This document shows positions 1 to 8,367 of a DNA stretch of 64,000 nucleotides, in pieces. The stretch is from contig CBDDFS010000002.1 in the NCBI GenBank assembly GCA_965227255.1, forward strand, positions 558,001-622,000. The letters run 5' to 3'. The position numbers and the translations under genes were made by a program. The notes beneath the pieces were generated by a model that was given only the letters and a program-made list of their open reading frames with translations, made no database searches and was not told the origin of the DNA. Within the stretch, counting starts at the first letter, position 1. Every line of letters begins with the position of its first letter. The stretch comes from CBDDFS01 sp965227255. Lineage in GTDB: Bacteria; Bacteroidota; Bacteroidia; Flavobacteriales_E; Vicingaceae.

Positions 1-241
1 ATTCCGGCATGTGGTCCTTGTATTTCTTTTTAAGAGCGGCATCGATCCGGTTGAATAACAAGGCTTTTGTTTTAGCTGTAAGGATTGCTATTCTTGTTTT
101 TCTCAGCTTTCCATTTTCCCATTTTAACCTTTCCACTGCTTTTGTGAGGTTCATGTCGATGACAAGTGATTGCTCTCCCAGAATCTTTGAAATCTCCTTT
201 AGTTTTTTCTCACTTTTACTTACAATTTTCAGTTCTATCAT
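1..241 (-). CDS. CutA/PII-like protein, 3' part outside window
   Basis: The first 80 codons of a gene that runs off the left edge. Its ATG lies 1 base after the sbtA stop codon, so it is surely co-transcribed with the permease. The visible part resembles the CutA1 divalent-ion-tolerance fold, a structural relative of PII signalling proteins: a short first strand (IELKIVS), a lysine-rich helix, then the region RLKWENGKLRKTRIAILTAK, which fits the CutA pattern of Y/L-x-W-x-G-K...E...L-x-x-KT, and a helix ending in KKYKDHMPE, which fits the CutA HPYEVPE segment. The family call is inference from pattern. In cyanobacteria SbtA is controlled by the PII-like SbtB, so a PII-fold neighbour here may play the same part. 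The C-terminal half is not visible. Confidence 0.6.
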   Translation of the reverse strand, partial: MIELKIVSKSEKKLKEISKILGEQSLVIDMNLTKAVERLKWENGKLRKTRIAILTAKTKALLFNRIDAALKKKYKDHMPE

Positions 242-242
242 A

Positions 243-1208
243 TCAGGAATATTGTTGGATTATAAAATGAAAAATGGGTATTCCCAGAGTAATATTCACG
301 GGAAAAGTAACTGCCAGAGCCATGGGTACATAAATGCCGGGATTAGCTTTTGGCAGCGACAACCTCATTGCGGCCGGCACTGCTATGTAAGAGGCACTTG
401 CAGTGAGAATCGTAAGCAATAATCGGTCACCCGGACTATCTAAAAAGTAACCCGAAAGGACTGACATGATCATACCATTGATCAATGGAACGGCAATTGA
501 AAAAAGGAAAGGTGTCCAACCCTTCTTCCAAAGTCCATTGATTTGTTTACCACAGGTTATTCCCATATCCAGTAGGAAAACAGTGAGAAATCCTTTGAAA
601 ATATCATTGGTAAATGGAGCGATTCCCATGGCTTGTTTGTCAGAAACAAGCAGGCCTATGATCAAACTTCCCAGAATCATTAATACACTACCTCCTGTAA
701 AGGCATGCTTCAAAATGCCCGAAAAAGAAGTATTGGATTTTGATTCCTTGCAAAAGAATGAAACCAAAAGAACGCCCATGATGATGGAAGGTGCTTCCAT
801 CAGCGCCATCATAGCGATCATATGTCCACCGAAACTCATTCCCTGACTTTCGATGAAAGAAACTGTTGTTACAAAGGTTACTGCGCTGACTGATCCGTAT
901 GCTGCGGCAATGGCTCCTGCATTATAAATTCCGAGCTTCTTTCTGAGAAGAAAAAATGCAACGATGGGAATTACAATGGAAGAGCAAAGTCCGACGAAAA
1001 TGGTAATAATCATATTACCATCAATTCCGCTATGAGCTAATTCTTGTCCACCCCGAAAACCAATTGAAAATAGTAAATAGAGGCTTATGAACTTAGATGA
1101 ATTAGCCGGAATTTCCAGATCACTTTTTACCTGCACTGCTACAATTCCCAACAAGAAAAAGAGCAGTGCAGGATTGGTTAAATTCTCAATGAGAAGTTGA
1201 GTATTCAT
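243..1208 (-). CDS. sbtA: SbtA-family sodium-dependent bicarbonate permease
   Basis: A 321-residue polytopic inner-membrane protein of the SbtA (DUF897) family, whose characterised cyanobacterial members import bicarbonate with sodium. The sequence opens with NPALLFFLLGIVAVQVKSDL and carries the glycine/serine-rich AAAYGSVSAVTF segment; hydrophobic stretches suggest about ten membrane segments in two halves with charged residues between them. The start overlaps the preceding 105-codon gene by ATGA and the next gene begins 1 base after the stop, so three genes form one tight unit. A LysR regulator is divergent, as in cyanobacterial inorganic-carbon regulons. Substrate specificity in this organism is inferred from the family only. 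Confidence 0.85.
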   Translation of the reverse strand: MNTQLLIENLTNPALLFFLLGIVAVQVKSDLEIPANSSKFISLYLLFSIGFRGGQELAHSGIDGNMIITIFVGLCSSIVIPIVAFFLLRKKLGIYNAGAIAAAYGSVSAVTFVTTVSFIESQGMSFGGHMIAMMALMEAPSIIMGVLLVSFFCKESKSNTSFSGILKHAFTGGSVLMILGSLIIGLLVSDKQAMGIAPFTNDIFKGFLTVFLLDMGITCGKQINGLWKKGWTPFLFSIAVPLINGMIMSVLSGYFLDSPGDRLLLTILTASASYIAVPAAMRLSLPKANPGIYVPMALAVTFPVNITLGIPIFHFIIQQYS

Positions 1209-1522
1209 TTATTTTCTTCTGAACTATTCGTTGATAATTCTGATTGAGTTTCATGAATTGTAATACGGACCGGGCATTCAATTTCCACCTCATAATCCGT
1301 ATTCTGAAGACTGTTAAAGAAGTTCGCTAATTGCATTTTTGCTTCTTCTAATTCCTGCAGCCTTCCTTCAACATTTGTTGGACAATGACCAAACCTGATT
1401 TCCGAACTGAACCTTTTCTTCTTTAAGAAGTTGATTTTGTCAGTTAATAGTTGCTGTAGTACTTCATTCGATTCTGAAATCTCGTACGTATTGTCTACCA
1501 GTTTAATTTCTAATGTATTCAT
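1205..1522 (-). CDS. small hypothetical protein, first gene of the sbtA operon
   Basis: A 105-residue acidic protein I do not recognise. It has no signal peptide or membrane segment; the middle (about residues 20-80) is charged and probably helical, and the tail is rich in Ser, Asn and Glu. A GHCPTN motif near residue 45 is the only cysteine-containing segment apart from ECPVRI near residue 83. Its stop overlaps the sbtA start (ATGA), which argues for translational coupling and for a role linked to the permease, such as a regulatory or accessory subunit, but nothing in the sequence shows which. Confidence 0.7.
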   Translation of the reverse strand: MNTLEIKLVDNTYEISESNEVLQQLLTDKINFLKKKRFSSEIRFGHCPTNVEGRLQELEEAKMQLANFFNSLQNTDYEVEIECPVRITIHETQSELSTNSSEENK

Positions 1523-1552
1523 AGGATTAAAATTTTTACAAAGTTCTGACAG

Positions 1553-1573
1553 AAATTATATTAATCATAATTT
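1553..1573. promoter_or_regulatory. inverted repeat between sbtA operon and lysR, LysR operator candidate
   Basis: Perfect 7-base arms AAATTAT and ATAATTT with a 7-base spacer lie in the 82-base divergent intergenic region. The dyad includes T-N11-A spacing typical of LysR-type sites and ends exactly where the lysR -7 element begins, so binding would affect lysR and probably the divergent sbtA operon. The region is AT-rich, which raises the chance of such a repeat arising at random. Confidence 0.45.
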
Positions 1574-1580
1574 ATATTTG
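1573..1580 (+). promoter_or_regulatory. Bacteroidota -7 element of lysR
   Basis: TATATTTG matches the Bacteroidota -7 consensus TAnnTTTG and stands 24 bases before the ATG of lysR. No clear -33 TTG is seen at the usual distance. Confidence 0.55.
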
Positions 1581-1604
1581 TAATGAAAAACATAAGCGTT
1601 AATT

Positions 1605-2534
1605 ATGAATTATACACTAAATCAACTTAGGATCTACAACAAGGTGGTGGAGCTCGAAAGTATCACTAAAGCCTCTGAGGAACTGCACCTTACGCAACCT
1701 GCAGTATCTATTCAAATCCGCAATTTTCAGGATCAATTTGACATTCCATTGTTCGAACAAATTGGTCGGAGAATATATATTACCAATTTCGGAAAAGAGA
1801 TTGCGGAGTCGAGTAAATCCATTTTAGGTGAAGTTGAAAAGATGGAATCGCGCAAAATGGCATACCTCGGACATTTAACCGGGAAGTTGAACATAGCCGT
1901 TGTTTCCACTGGCAAATATGTAATGCCTTATTTTCTCAGTGACTTCATGAAGGATAAACCTGGCGTGCAGCTTGAAATGGATGTGACCAATAAGAAACAA
2001 GTTGTTCAGAGTCTTGCGGAAAATTCATGTGATTTTGCCCTGGTTTCTGTTTTGCCTGAAAACCTTAAAGTTGAATACGAAGGTTTAATGGACAACAAAT
2101 TATACCTCGTGGGATCAAAATCCATGAATCATGAAAAGATTAAAAAACCCAAGGACCTTTTGAATGTGCCTTTGATATTCCGTGAAGAGGGCTCTGCAAC
2201 AAGAAAGGCTATGGAAGATTATTTAAAATCCAATGATCTCTCCATTCAAAAGAGTATGTCACTTACTTCAAATGAGGCAGTCAAACAGGCTGTGCTATCC
2301 GGACTGGGGTATTCAATCATGCCTTTGATTGGGATCAGAACTGAGATCAGAACAGGTGGATTGGAGATTATTCCAATGAAAAAATTGCCGGTGATTACCA
2401 GATGGAATCTTGTATGGTTAAAGGGAAAGTCCTTTTCTCCAGTTGCCAGCGCCTTTATAGATCATATTCGCGAGAATAAGGAAAGCATAATTGCGAGAAA
2501 TTTTAATCTTCCAGATTCAGCGTCAGGCAAATAA
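1605..2534 (+). CDS. LysR-family transcriptional regulator
   Basis: A 309-residue LysR-type regulator. The N-terminal winged helix-turn-helix (about residues 1-60) is clear: LNQLRIYNKVVE, SITKASEELHLTQPAVSIQIRN and LFEQIGRRIYIT. The rest (about 90-300) fits the periplasmic-binding-like effector domain of the CysB/CbbR/CmpR branch, with the SNEAVKQAVLSGLGYSIMP segment. It is divergent from the sbtA operon with an inverted repeat between the two, so control of bicarbonate uptake is the likely role, as for CcmR/CmpR in cyanobacteria; the effector is unknown. Confidence 0.85.
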   Translation: MNYTLNQLRIYNKVVELESITKASEELHLTQPAVSIQIRNFQDQFDIPLFEQIGRRIYITNFGKEIAESSKSILGEVEKMESRKMAYLGHLTGKLNIAVVSTGKYVMPYFLSDFMKDKPGVQLEMDVTNKKQVVQSLAENSCDFALVSVLPENLKVEYEGLMDNKLYLVGSKSMNHEKIKKPKDLLNVPLIFREEGSATRKAMEDYLKSNDLSIQKSMSLTSNEAVKQAVLSGLGYSIMPLIGIRTEIRTGGLEIIPMKKLPVITRWNLVWLKGKSFSPVASAFIDHIRENKESIIARNFNLPDSASGK

Positions 2535-2590
2535 TGATTTCAGCGACAAAATAGGATCCGAATCGATTTTCTTCCAAAAAGAAGACTTGT

Positions 2591-2941
2591 CTAAGGGCAA
2601 TCGCCGCTGCATATTCGTGTGAACTTCAGAGCTTTTCTCGAGCGAATGCAATCATATCTCTGGTCGATGCTCCAGACAGAAGCAATCTTATAATTTGATT
2701 GAATATTTTCCAGCTTGATTTTATTTCCTTTCAGGATATATGTGCCTTTGGCATTGATCTCCTTATTGGGATTTGAAAGGTCTGTAAATTCAAAAGTTCC
2801 GTCATGGTTAAGTTCAAGTTCGATCAAAGGATCTGAATCCCCATCTCTGGTAAAACTGAAAGTTTTTGACTCTTCATTCAGATCGAAACTCATTAGAATG
2901 AAGATTCCAGAAATTATAAATAGCCTGGTCAGGTTTTTCAT
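2591..2941 (-). CDS. small secreted hypothetical protein
   Basis: A 116-residue protein with an N-terminal signal-like segment (MKNLTRLFIISGIFILMSF) and a compact beta-rich body: alternating short strands with a GTFEFTD turn and a GTYILKGNKIKLE hairpin, similar in style to lipocalin-like domains of secreted Bacteroidota proteins. The C-terminus has two close cysteines (RICSGDCP) and another Cys at YDCIRS. No specific family was recognised. It stands alone between the converging lysR and a lipoprotein gene on the same strand 82 bases upstream. Confidence 0.65.
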   Translation of the reverse strand: MKNLTRLFIISGIFILMSFDLNEESKTFSFTRDGDSDPLIELELNHDGTFEFTDLSNPNKEINAKGTYILKGNKIKLENIQSNYKIASVWSIDQRYDCIRSRKALKFTRICSGDCP

Positions 2942-3023
2942 TTTTTTGATTTTGAACTAAAATAATTTAAAAACACGACAGAATGTTCTATTTCTCTCCA
3001 TTTCCTTTGGTTGAACAGAGATT

Positions 3024-4088
3024 CTAATGTCTATTATCACAAAGTGGATATACCCGAATAGGGTCTTCATCAAGAAAGTCGATCGGTTCACAACCAAAGC
3101 TCTGATTTTCGAGGCCAATTAAAACAGGTGGTTGACCTTTGAATAAATACCCGGTCCATTGATCAAATTGATTGTATGGATTCTCACTTCTCGGTGTAAG
3201 AACAGACGTTGCTGATGCGCCTTCACCCCGACCATACACCTGATCGAGAATTTGCTCCCCACTTGGCACATGAATTACTTTCACTCTGATATTCGTATAA
3301 TATCTCCCTGGTACAGCCATGGTGTAATATTCGTAATCATCATAAGAGTATTTGAGATAAGAATAAGCAGTGTCTTCGATCTCATTTTCATCCTTGGGAT
3401 ATTCACTAAAATCTACTTCATTCCATATAATTGCTTCCGCTTTGCCTTTCTGAAATGGGTTCTCATCATCAATTGATACCAGGATATGAGTCATGCTTCC
3501 CTTCAATTTATCAACCACTTCCTCGGAAAATTCGAAACCGATCATAAAATAATGTTCCGGCACAGGAAAGTCACGTTCACTGGTATAAGGACTCAAAATT
3601 CCAACCAGCGGAAGATCCGATATATGAAATTCAAGAATTACGTCTTGTCTGTAATCAAATATGAAGAGCTTCTGACTTTCTGAGACACCAATGAATTTCA
3701 AAAAAAGAGCTCGATTATCAGCTGAAATTTCATGATAGTTATAATCAATTCCACTTGGTTTTTTTAGCAGGTTGGAATCAACAATGGTAGTCTTTGGAGG
3801 GTCTAGCCATTGATATTGCTCAGACATAGACACAAAACCAAGATTTTGGCCATTGATTTTTCTATATCCGAACCTATAGATAGAAAGATCTTTTACTTGA
3901 CCATAGTCAACGGTCTCTTCAGACTGTTGTATCGTACTGTCGTTTAAGGAAAGGATCGTGTCGAACACAACTTCAACGAAACTATCATTTACCAATTGCT
4001 GATTTGAAATTGAATCTTGAGAGTTAGATTCTGTGCTACAGTTGAAGTATAGTCCAGTAATAAATAGAGCAAGGATGGTCTTATGCAT
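3024..4088 (-). CDS. hypothetical lipoprotein
   Basis: A 354-residue protein whose N-terminus (MHKTILALFITGLYFNC) ends in a probable lipobox with Cys17 followed by STESNSQ, so it is likely anchored in a membrane facing the periplasm or exterior. The body is mostly beta-like and acidic, with no motif I recognise. The C-terminus is rich in Tyr, Asp and Pro and has two cysteines that may pair. It lies 20 bases upstream of nothing functionally linked on the same strand apart from the T9SS protein at 4109-4900, which is its upstream neighbour and may share a transcript. Confidence 0.65.
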   Translation of the reverse strand: MHKTILALFITGLYFNCSTESNSQDSISNQQLVNDSFVEVVFDTILSLNDSTIQQSEETVDYGQVKDLSIYRFGYRKINGQNLGFVSMSEQYQWLDPPKTTIVDSNLLKKPSGIDYNYHEISADNRALFLKFIGVSESQKLFIFDYRQDVILEFHISDLPLVGILSPYTSERDFPVPEHYFMIGFEFSEEVVDKLKGSMTHILVSIDDENPFQKGKAEAIIWNEVDFSEYPKDENEIEDTAYSYLKYSYDDYEYYTMAVPGRYYTNIRVKVIHVPSGEQILDQVYGRGEGASATSVLTPRSENPYNQFDQWTGYLFKGQPPVLIGLENQSFGCEPIDFLDEDPIRVYPLCDNRH

Positions 4089-4108
4089 CCAGCTAATCTA
4101 AAGAATTG

Positions 4109-4900
4109 TTAATCAATAATAATTCTCTTGTTTGCTGATTCCCCTTCGAAATCTGCTTTGAGAACATAGACTCCTTTTTCAAAAGAGGATGGGAGCTCAA
4201 TGGAAGCATTCATTGAATTGATTGCTTGCGTGTGAATTAATTGACCATGAAGATTAAATAGTTGAATTTGTCTTATTTTTTTTAGTGCACTTAAACTAAA
4301 AGCACCATTGTTTGGATTTGGAAAAACCTCAATTTCAACGGCCGTGACTAAGTCCAGTCCGGATTCATCACTGGTTTCAATTTCTTGATCTTCCGAATTA
4401 TTGTCTTCACTCTCTTCAAATTCATCATGCATTATAAGATGACCATAGTCAGGATATCGTTCTGTAACTTCATGTGTAAAATCCCCCATATAATAAACTT
4501 CCATTTTCTTATTTAATCGAAGGTCATTCTTGACGTATTGTCTCTCTTCAAAAAGATGAACATGGGTAACATAAGGTCTGATATCTTCCTCAAAAGCGAT
4601 GGCATCCACGACACCATCAATCTCGATATACTTTGTGTAGTAACCTTCCAGCTCAACCACAAGCGCGAACATATGATTATACTCCAGGTCGAAGTCGAAT
4701 TTCTTCTTGCCCTCAAGGACTTGTTCTACCTGCCCGTCTTTAAAGAGTGTCATTTGGACATCTTTATATGTCGCATTTCCATTTTCAATTTTGACCTTTC
4801 CCTTAAAGCGAAGTGAATTTCCCTGAGCATAACTTCCAATATTTATTAGAAGTAGGTTCAGGAAGATCATCAGGCATATTTTATAAGATTTCGCAAGCAT
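4109..4900 (-). CDS. T9SS type A sorting domain-containing protein
   Basis: A 263-residue exported protein. A signal peptide (about residues 1-25, ending SYAQ) is followed by a carboxypeptidase-regulatory-like beta domain (FKGKVKIENGNATYKDVQMTLF, residues 31-110), an acidic linker rich in Glu/Asp/Ser near residues 160-185, and a C-terminal T9SS sorting domain: VEIEVFPNPNNGAFSL, then IQLFNLHGQLI and GVYVLKADF, ending in KRIIID. It should be exported by the Sec pathway and then the T9SS to the surface. The beta domain with an expanded acidic tail has no enzymatic motif. Confidence 0.8.
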   Translation of the reverse strand: MLAKSYKICLMIFLNLLLINIGSYAQGNSLRFKGKVKIENGNATYKDVQMTLFKDGQVEQVLEGKKKFDFDLEYNHMFALVVELEGYYTKYIEIDGVVDAIAFEEDIRPYVTHVHLFEERQYVKNDLRLNKKMEVYYMGDFTHEVTERYPDYGHLIMHDEFEESEDNNSEDQEIETSDESGLDLVTAVEIEVFPNPNNGAFSLSALKKIRQIQLFNLHGQLIHTQAINSMNASIELPSSFEKGVYVLKADFEGESANKRIIID

Positions 4901-4990
4901 ATACCCTAATTTACGTACTCAGCTGGCTTTTACCTAGCTATTTGTTCTTAAGACCCCTTTTTGATTTTTAAAGGCCTAATTTTTAAGCAT

Positions 4991-4998
4991 TAACTTTG
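4991..4998 (+). promoter_or_regulatory. Bacteroidota -7 element of the Asp-box protein gene
   Basis: TAACTTTG fits TAnnTTTG and lies 20 bases before the ATG at 5019, supporting that start over an upstream in-frame TTG at 5010. Confidence 0.5.
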
Positions 4999-5018
4999 GC
5001 TAAACAGAATTGGAAATT

Positions 5019-6590
5019 ATGATCCTTTATGTCTTCAGAAGACTATTTTCAACCGCAATCCTTTCCCTGACACTTTGCGCTTTCATCTCGGGACAGAACC
5101 AAAATGTTTCACAGGGTATCGTTTTCGACGGTGAACCATACTTAGTCGTCAATCCAAATGATCAACAGCATCTTGTTGTAGCCTGGATGGGCTTTAAGTT
5201 GAATGAAAAGATCGTAATCAAGACTAAGTATTCAAACGATGGTGGATCTACATGGTCTGCCATGGTCTCCTTGCCTCATATGGTTTCCGGAAATACTTCT
5301 GCCGATCCTTCCTTGCAATTTGATGAGAATGGGGATGTCTTCGTTTGTTATATCGATTATGACGCGACTACCTTCACCAACGGAGCGATTTATGTTTCGA
5401 AATCTGAGGATGGGGGATCTTCCTGGAATACACCGGTTGATGCCATCAATTTGTCTGACTGCCCTAATAAATATTGTATAGATCGTCCCTGGATGGAAAT
5501 TGATCGCACTTCCGGACCCAATCAAGGCAGTATTTATGTGACTTCTATGAATGCCGACCAAAATGTTAGTCCACCATATAATCCTTATCTGGCCGTTAGC
5601 ACTGACGGAGGAAATTCATTTCAAACACCCAGGTTTCTGGATACTACAGGTTTTCTTGCAGGGAGTGCAATACCCCAGCCCATGCCTTCACCGGCTATTG
5701 GTACGGATGGTACTTTTTACGCGGCATACCCAAGTTATGTACTGAGTCAGAACATTCTTCCAGCCATCATAATGGCTTCTTCACAAAATGGTGGAGGTTC
5801 ACTCGATCACAAGGTAATTCGGACCGGGGGTCTTGGAACAGGGGTAAGCAATGAATTCGCAAAAAAGGCAAGTTATTTCTTCTCAGATGAAAGTGATTCA
5901 GATCATTTGGCCATGGTGGTCTTGGCTGAATACAATGGAGATCCGGACCTATTCTATTTTGAATCTTATGATAAGGGCCTAAACTGGTCAGGTCTGACGA
6001 GAGTGAATCAGGATCCTATCTCAAATGGTGTTTTGCAGGATATGATCTGGGCTGATTTTAATGCCAATGGAGATTTGGTGATTACCTGGCGTGATCGAAG
6101 AAATTCAGGCGACACTTCTTATTCCGTTCCAACAGAAATATATGCCGCCGTGAGGATGTCAGGAGACACCTCTTTTAAAGAAATCACAGTATCCGATCAG
6201 GTAGTTTCTCATGATACAATTCTCGAGGAAAGCGGAAACGACTTCATGTGTGTAGAATTAATTGGTGATACCATGTATGTGGTTTGGGGAGATGTGAGAA
6301 CTTCAAGACTTAATATATGGATGTCTAAGGTCAATATTCAAGATGCCGTTGGACTTTCCACTATAATTCATGATGTGGATCTGATCAGAGCATATCCAAA
6401 TCCATCATCTGACTTTGTTCATATCGATGATGCAGAAAATGAATCTTATGTTTTGCTGAATGATCGTGGGGAAAAAGTAAAGCGAGGGATATATCACGAA
6501 AGAATTGACCTTCGTGATTTATCACCGGCTTATTATTTTCTGTACTTCAAGAATCCCAACCTTGGCATGGCCAGGATTCTGGTTGAGTAA
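5019..6590 (+). CDS. secreted sialidase-like Asp-box (BNR) protein with T9SS domain
   Basis: A 523-residue protein, starting at the ATG rather than the in-frame TTG 9 bases upstream. After a signal peptide (to about residue 25, ending ISGQ) comes a beta-propeller of the sialidase/neuraminidase superfamily: at least four Asp-box motifs are seen (SNDGGSTWS, SEDGGSSWN, STDGGNSFQ, SYDKGLNWS). The FRIP motif and arginine triad of true sialidases are not evident, so enzymatic activity is doubtful and a surface binding or glycan-related role is as likely. The C-terminus is a T9SS type A sorting domain (IRAYPNPSSDFVHI ... ARILVE). It converges with the SDR gene, leaving 11 bases. Confidence 0.8.
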   Translation: MILYVFRRLFSTAILSLTLCAFISGQNQNVSQGIVFDGEPYLVVNPNDQQHLVVAWMGFKLNEKIVIKTKYSNDGGSTWSAMVSLPHMVSGNTSADPSLQFDENGDVFVCYIDYDATTFTNGAIYVSKSEDGGSSWNTPVDAINLSDCPNKYCIDRPWMEIDRTSGPNQGSIYVTSMNADQNVSPPYNPYLAVSTDGGNSFQTPRFLDTTGFLAGSAIPQPMPSPAIGTDGTFYAAYPSYVLSQNILPAIIMASSQNGGGSLDHKVIRTGGLGTGVSNEFAKKASYFFSDESDSDHLAMVVLAEYNGDPDLFYFESYDKGLNWSGLTRVNQDPISNGVLQDMIWADFNANGDLVITWRDRRNSGDTSYSVPTEIYAAVRMSGDTSFKEITVSDQVVSHDTILEESGNDFMCVELIGDTMYVVWGDVRTSRLNIWMSKVNIQDAVGLSTIIHDVDLIRAYPNPSSDFVHIDDAENESYVLLNDRGEKVKRGIYHERIDLRDLSPAYYFLYFKNPNLGMARILVE

Positions 6591-6601
6591 GTTTTGAATG
6601 C

Positions 6602-7579
6602 TTAGAATTCGAATTTACCGACGGCCTTCTCGCAACCGTCCCAATTAATTCGAATGTTTTCCTGATCTAAAAGAAGATCTTCCGGAGGAAGAAGGTCTGG
6701 AAAGCCTTTCCATCCAGCAGCTGGACCATAAAAGTCACCTGATTTTGCTTTCGGATCCATGCTTGCTCTTATTATTCCAGTTGCCCCATCTTCAGCAGTT
6801 TGGGCCCTGTCCATAAATCCATCATCATTATTCATTCCGCCATCGGCAGCTGTCGTTACCTGAAGATTAGTTTTTGCAAGTCCTGGATGCGCAAGAAGTG
6901 GAATGACATTTGAGATATTAGCTTCATTCAACTTATTTTTTAGTCCGTAAGTAAAAACCGCATTAGCCAGCTTGGTTTGATGATATCTCGCCCATCTCGG
7001 GCCCTGAAAGCCATGACTCTCTTCTTCCGTTCCGTCACCACCTAGATTTCCACCGTTTTTATCAAAGTATTTTTCTTCAAGTGGACCTCCCAATCTTGCC
7101 ATAGAAGAATGATTCACAATTCTTCCGTTTTCGCTTCTTTTGATCAAAGGGAATAGTTCCTTGGTGAGTAAAAAATGAGAGATCACATTGGTTTGCATCT
7201 GAACATCGTAACCGTCGTTTGTGGCTTCATCCTTTAAGGCCATTACGCCGGCATTATTGACAAGAACATCAATCTTGTCATATTTATCTCTTATTTCCTT
7301 TGCCGCATTTCGAACACTTTCGAAATTTTGCAGATTGCATTCCACGGCATCAAAGTTGGCGCCGGGAACAGATTTCTGAAGTTCTTTCAGGGCCCTATCT
7401 GCTCGTTCACTTTGACGGTTCAAGAGTACGACATCAGCTCCTTTTTTAGCTACTTCACGGGCGCAATAAAATCCTGTACCTGAAGTAGTGCCTGTTATTG
7501 CCACAACCTTACCGGTCATGTCCTGAGAGTGATTGGTTACAACATCCTGAAGATGTTCAGTTTGAATTTGATTTGACAT
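6602..7579 (-). CDS. short-chain dehydrogenase/reductase (retinol dehydrogenase-like)
   Basis: A 325-residue SDR counted from the ATG at 7579; an in-frame TTG at 7603 would add eight residues but is less likely. The Rossmann nucleotide motif is ITGTTSGTGFYCA, the stabilising motif is NNAGVMA, the active site has NHSSMA and the catalytic pair in ARYHQTKLANAV (YxxxK). It resembles the WWOX/retinol-dehydrogenase-like branch with its long substrate loop (PLLAHPGLAKTNLQ). It should be a cytoplasmic NAD(P)-dependent oxidoreductase; the substrate is unknown. It stands alone. Confidence 0.85.
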   Translation of the reverse strand: MSNQIQTEHLQDVVTNHSQDMTGKVVAITGTTSGTGFYCAREVAKKGADVVLLNRQSERADRALKELQKSVPGANFDAVECNLQNFESVRNAAKEIRDKYDKIDVLVNNAGVMALKDEATNDGYDVQMQTNVISHFLLTKELFPLIKRSENGRIVNHSSMARLGGPLEEKYFDKNGGNLGGDGTEEESHGFQGPRWARYHQTKLANAVFTYGLKNKLNEANISNVIPLLAHPGLAKTNLQVTTAADGGMNNDDGFMDRAQTAEDGATGIIRASMDPKAKSGDFYGPAAGWKGFPDLLPPEDLLLDQENIRINWDGCEKAVGKFEF

Positions 7580-7706
7580 TTTTCGTGTTTTTGGTTGATT
7601 CAAAAGTCATGGATTTTCTACTTTTCGACCATCACAATTTTCTGAATCTTCAACACATATTCCTGCACTATTGTTATGCTACGCTGAGTACTTTTACCTC
7701 GATTAG

Positions 7707-8258
7707 TTAATGTCCTTTCTCGCTCTTTAGTTTGTCGTAAGCCTCACGACTAATCTCGAAATAATGATTGTTGTCACCTTCAAATTCAAACTTCTCCATT
7801 ATTTGAAAACCTAATTTCAGAAGCACATTTCTTGAGGCCTGGTGGTCTATTCTGGCTCCTGCATTTACCTTGTCAAGGCCATATTCGTTAAATCCTATAT
7901 CGAGGGAGGCGAAACCTGTTTCGGTTGCAATTCCTTTTCCCCAATGCTTTCTTTTTAAGCGGTAACCCAGATCATGATAATCAAAATCGCGTATATGCTT
8001 TTCAAGTTTAATGCCTGTCCAGCCGAGCATTTCACCACTGTTCTTGTCCTCAATGGCCAGTCGACCCATTCCGAAATCCCTGTACTGATTTTGAATGTAT
8101 TCAATTCCTTTCATGATCTCATCTAAACTTGTTAAAACAGGGGTTCCAATAAATTTCAGGACTTCCGGATCTGATTCCATCTCGAGCATATCTGCCGCAT
8201 CATCCATCCTAATCTTCCTGAGGATGAATCTATCGGTTTCTTTGTTAATTTCAATCAT
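7707..8258 (-). CDS. GNAT-family N-acetyltransferase (RimJ/RimL type)
   Basis: A 183-residue protein of the RimJ/RimL-like GNAT class, which moves an acetyl group from acetyl-CoA to an amine of a protein or small molecule. The acetyl-CoA loop lies near RKHWGKGIATETGFASL (R/Q-x-x-G-x-G/A pattern) and the C-terminal half has ASRNVLLKLGFQIMEKF, typical of the family. I chose the ATG at 8258 (MIEINKETDRFILRKI) rather than the in-frame ATG at 8309 because a -7 element (8279-8286) lies between them. Confidence 0.85.
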   Translation of the reverse strand: MIEINKETDRFILRKIRMDDAADMLEMESDPEVLKFIGTPVLTSLDEIMKGIEYIQNQYRDFGMGRLAIEDKNSGEMLGWTGIKLEKHIRDFDYHDLGYRLKRKHWGKGIATETGFASLDIGFNEYGLDKVNAGARIDHQASRNVLLKLGFQIMEKFEFEGDNNHYFEISREAYDKLKSEKGH

Positions 8259-8278
8259 ATCTATTCGTTCAGACAAAT

Positions 8279-8286
8279 CAAAGATA
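8279..8286 (-). promoter_or_regulatory. Bacteroidota -7 element of the GNAT gene
   Basis: On the minus strand the sequence reads TATCTTTG (TAnnTTTG). It ends 20 bases before the ATG at 8258 and lies inside the longer possible reading frame, which is why the shorter start is preferred. Confidence 0.45.
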
Positions 8287-8367
8287 AGGCCTCTTTTCCT
8301 GAAGGACATTTAATGAAGCTTAAATGTAAATTGTAAAAAGTGTAAAACTCAGAATGAATTATCTTGC

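Noticed and set aside
9..422. A plus-strand ORF of 137 codons at the left edge
   Set aside because: It lies antisense to sbtA and the CutA-like gene, and its protein is low-complexity Phe/Ser-rich, typical of a shadow frame.
466..846. A plus-strand ORF of 126 codons
   Set aside because: It is antisense to the sbtA coding region; the minus-strand frame has family-level similarity and tight gene spacing.
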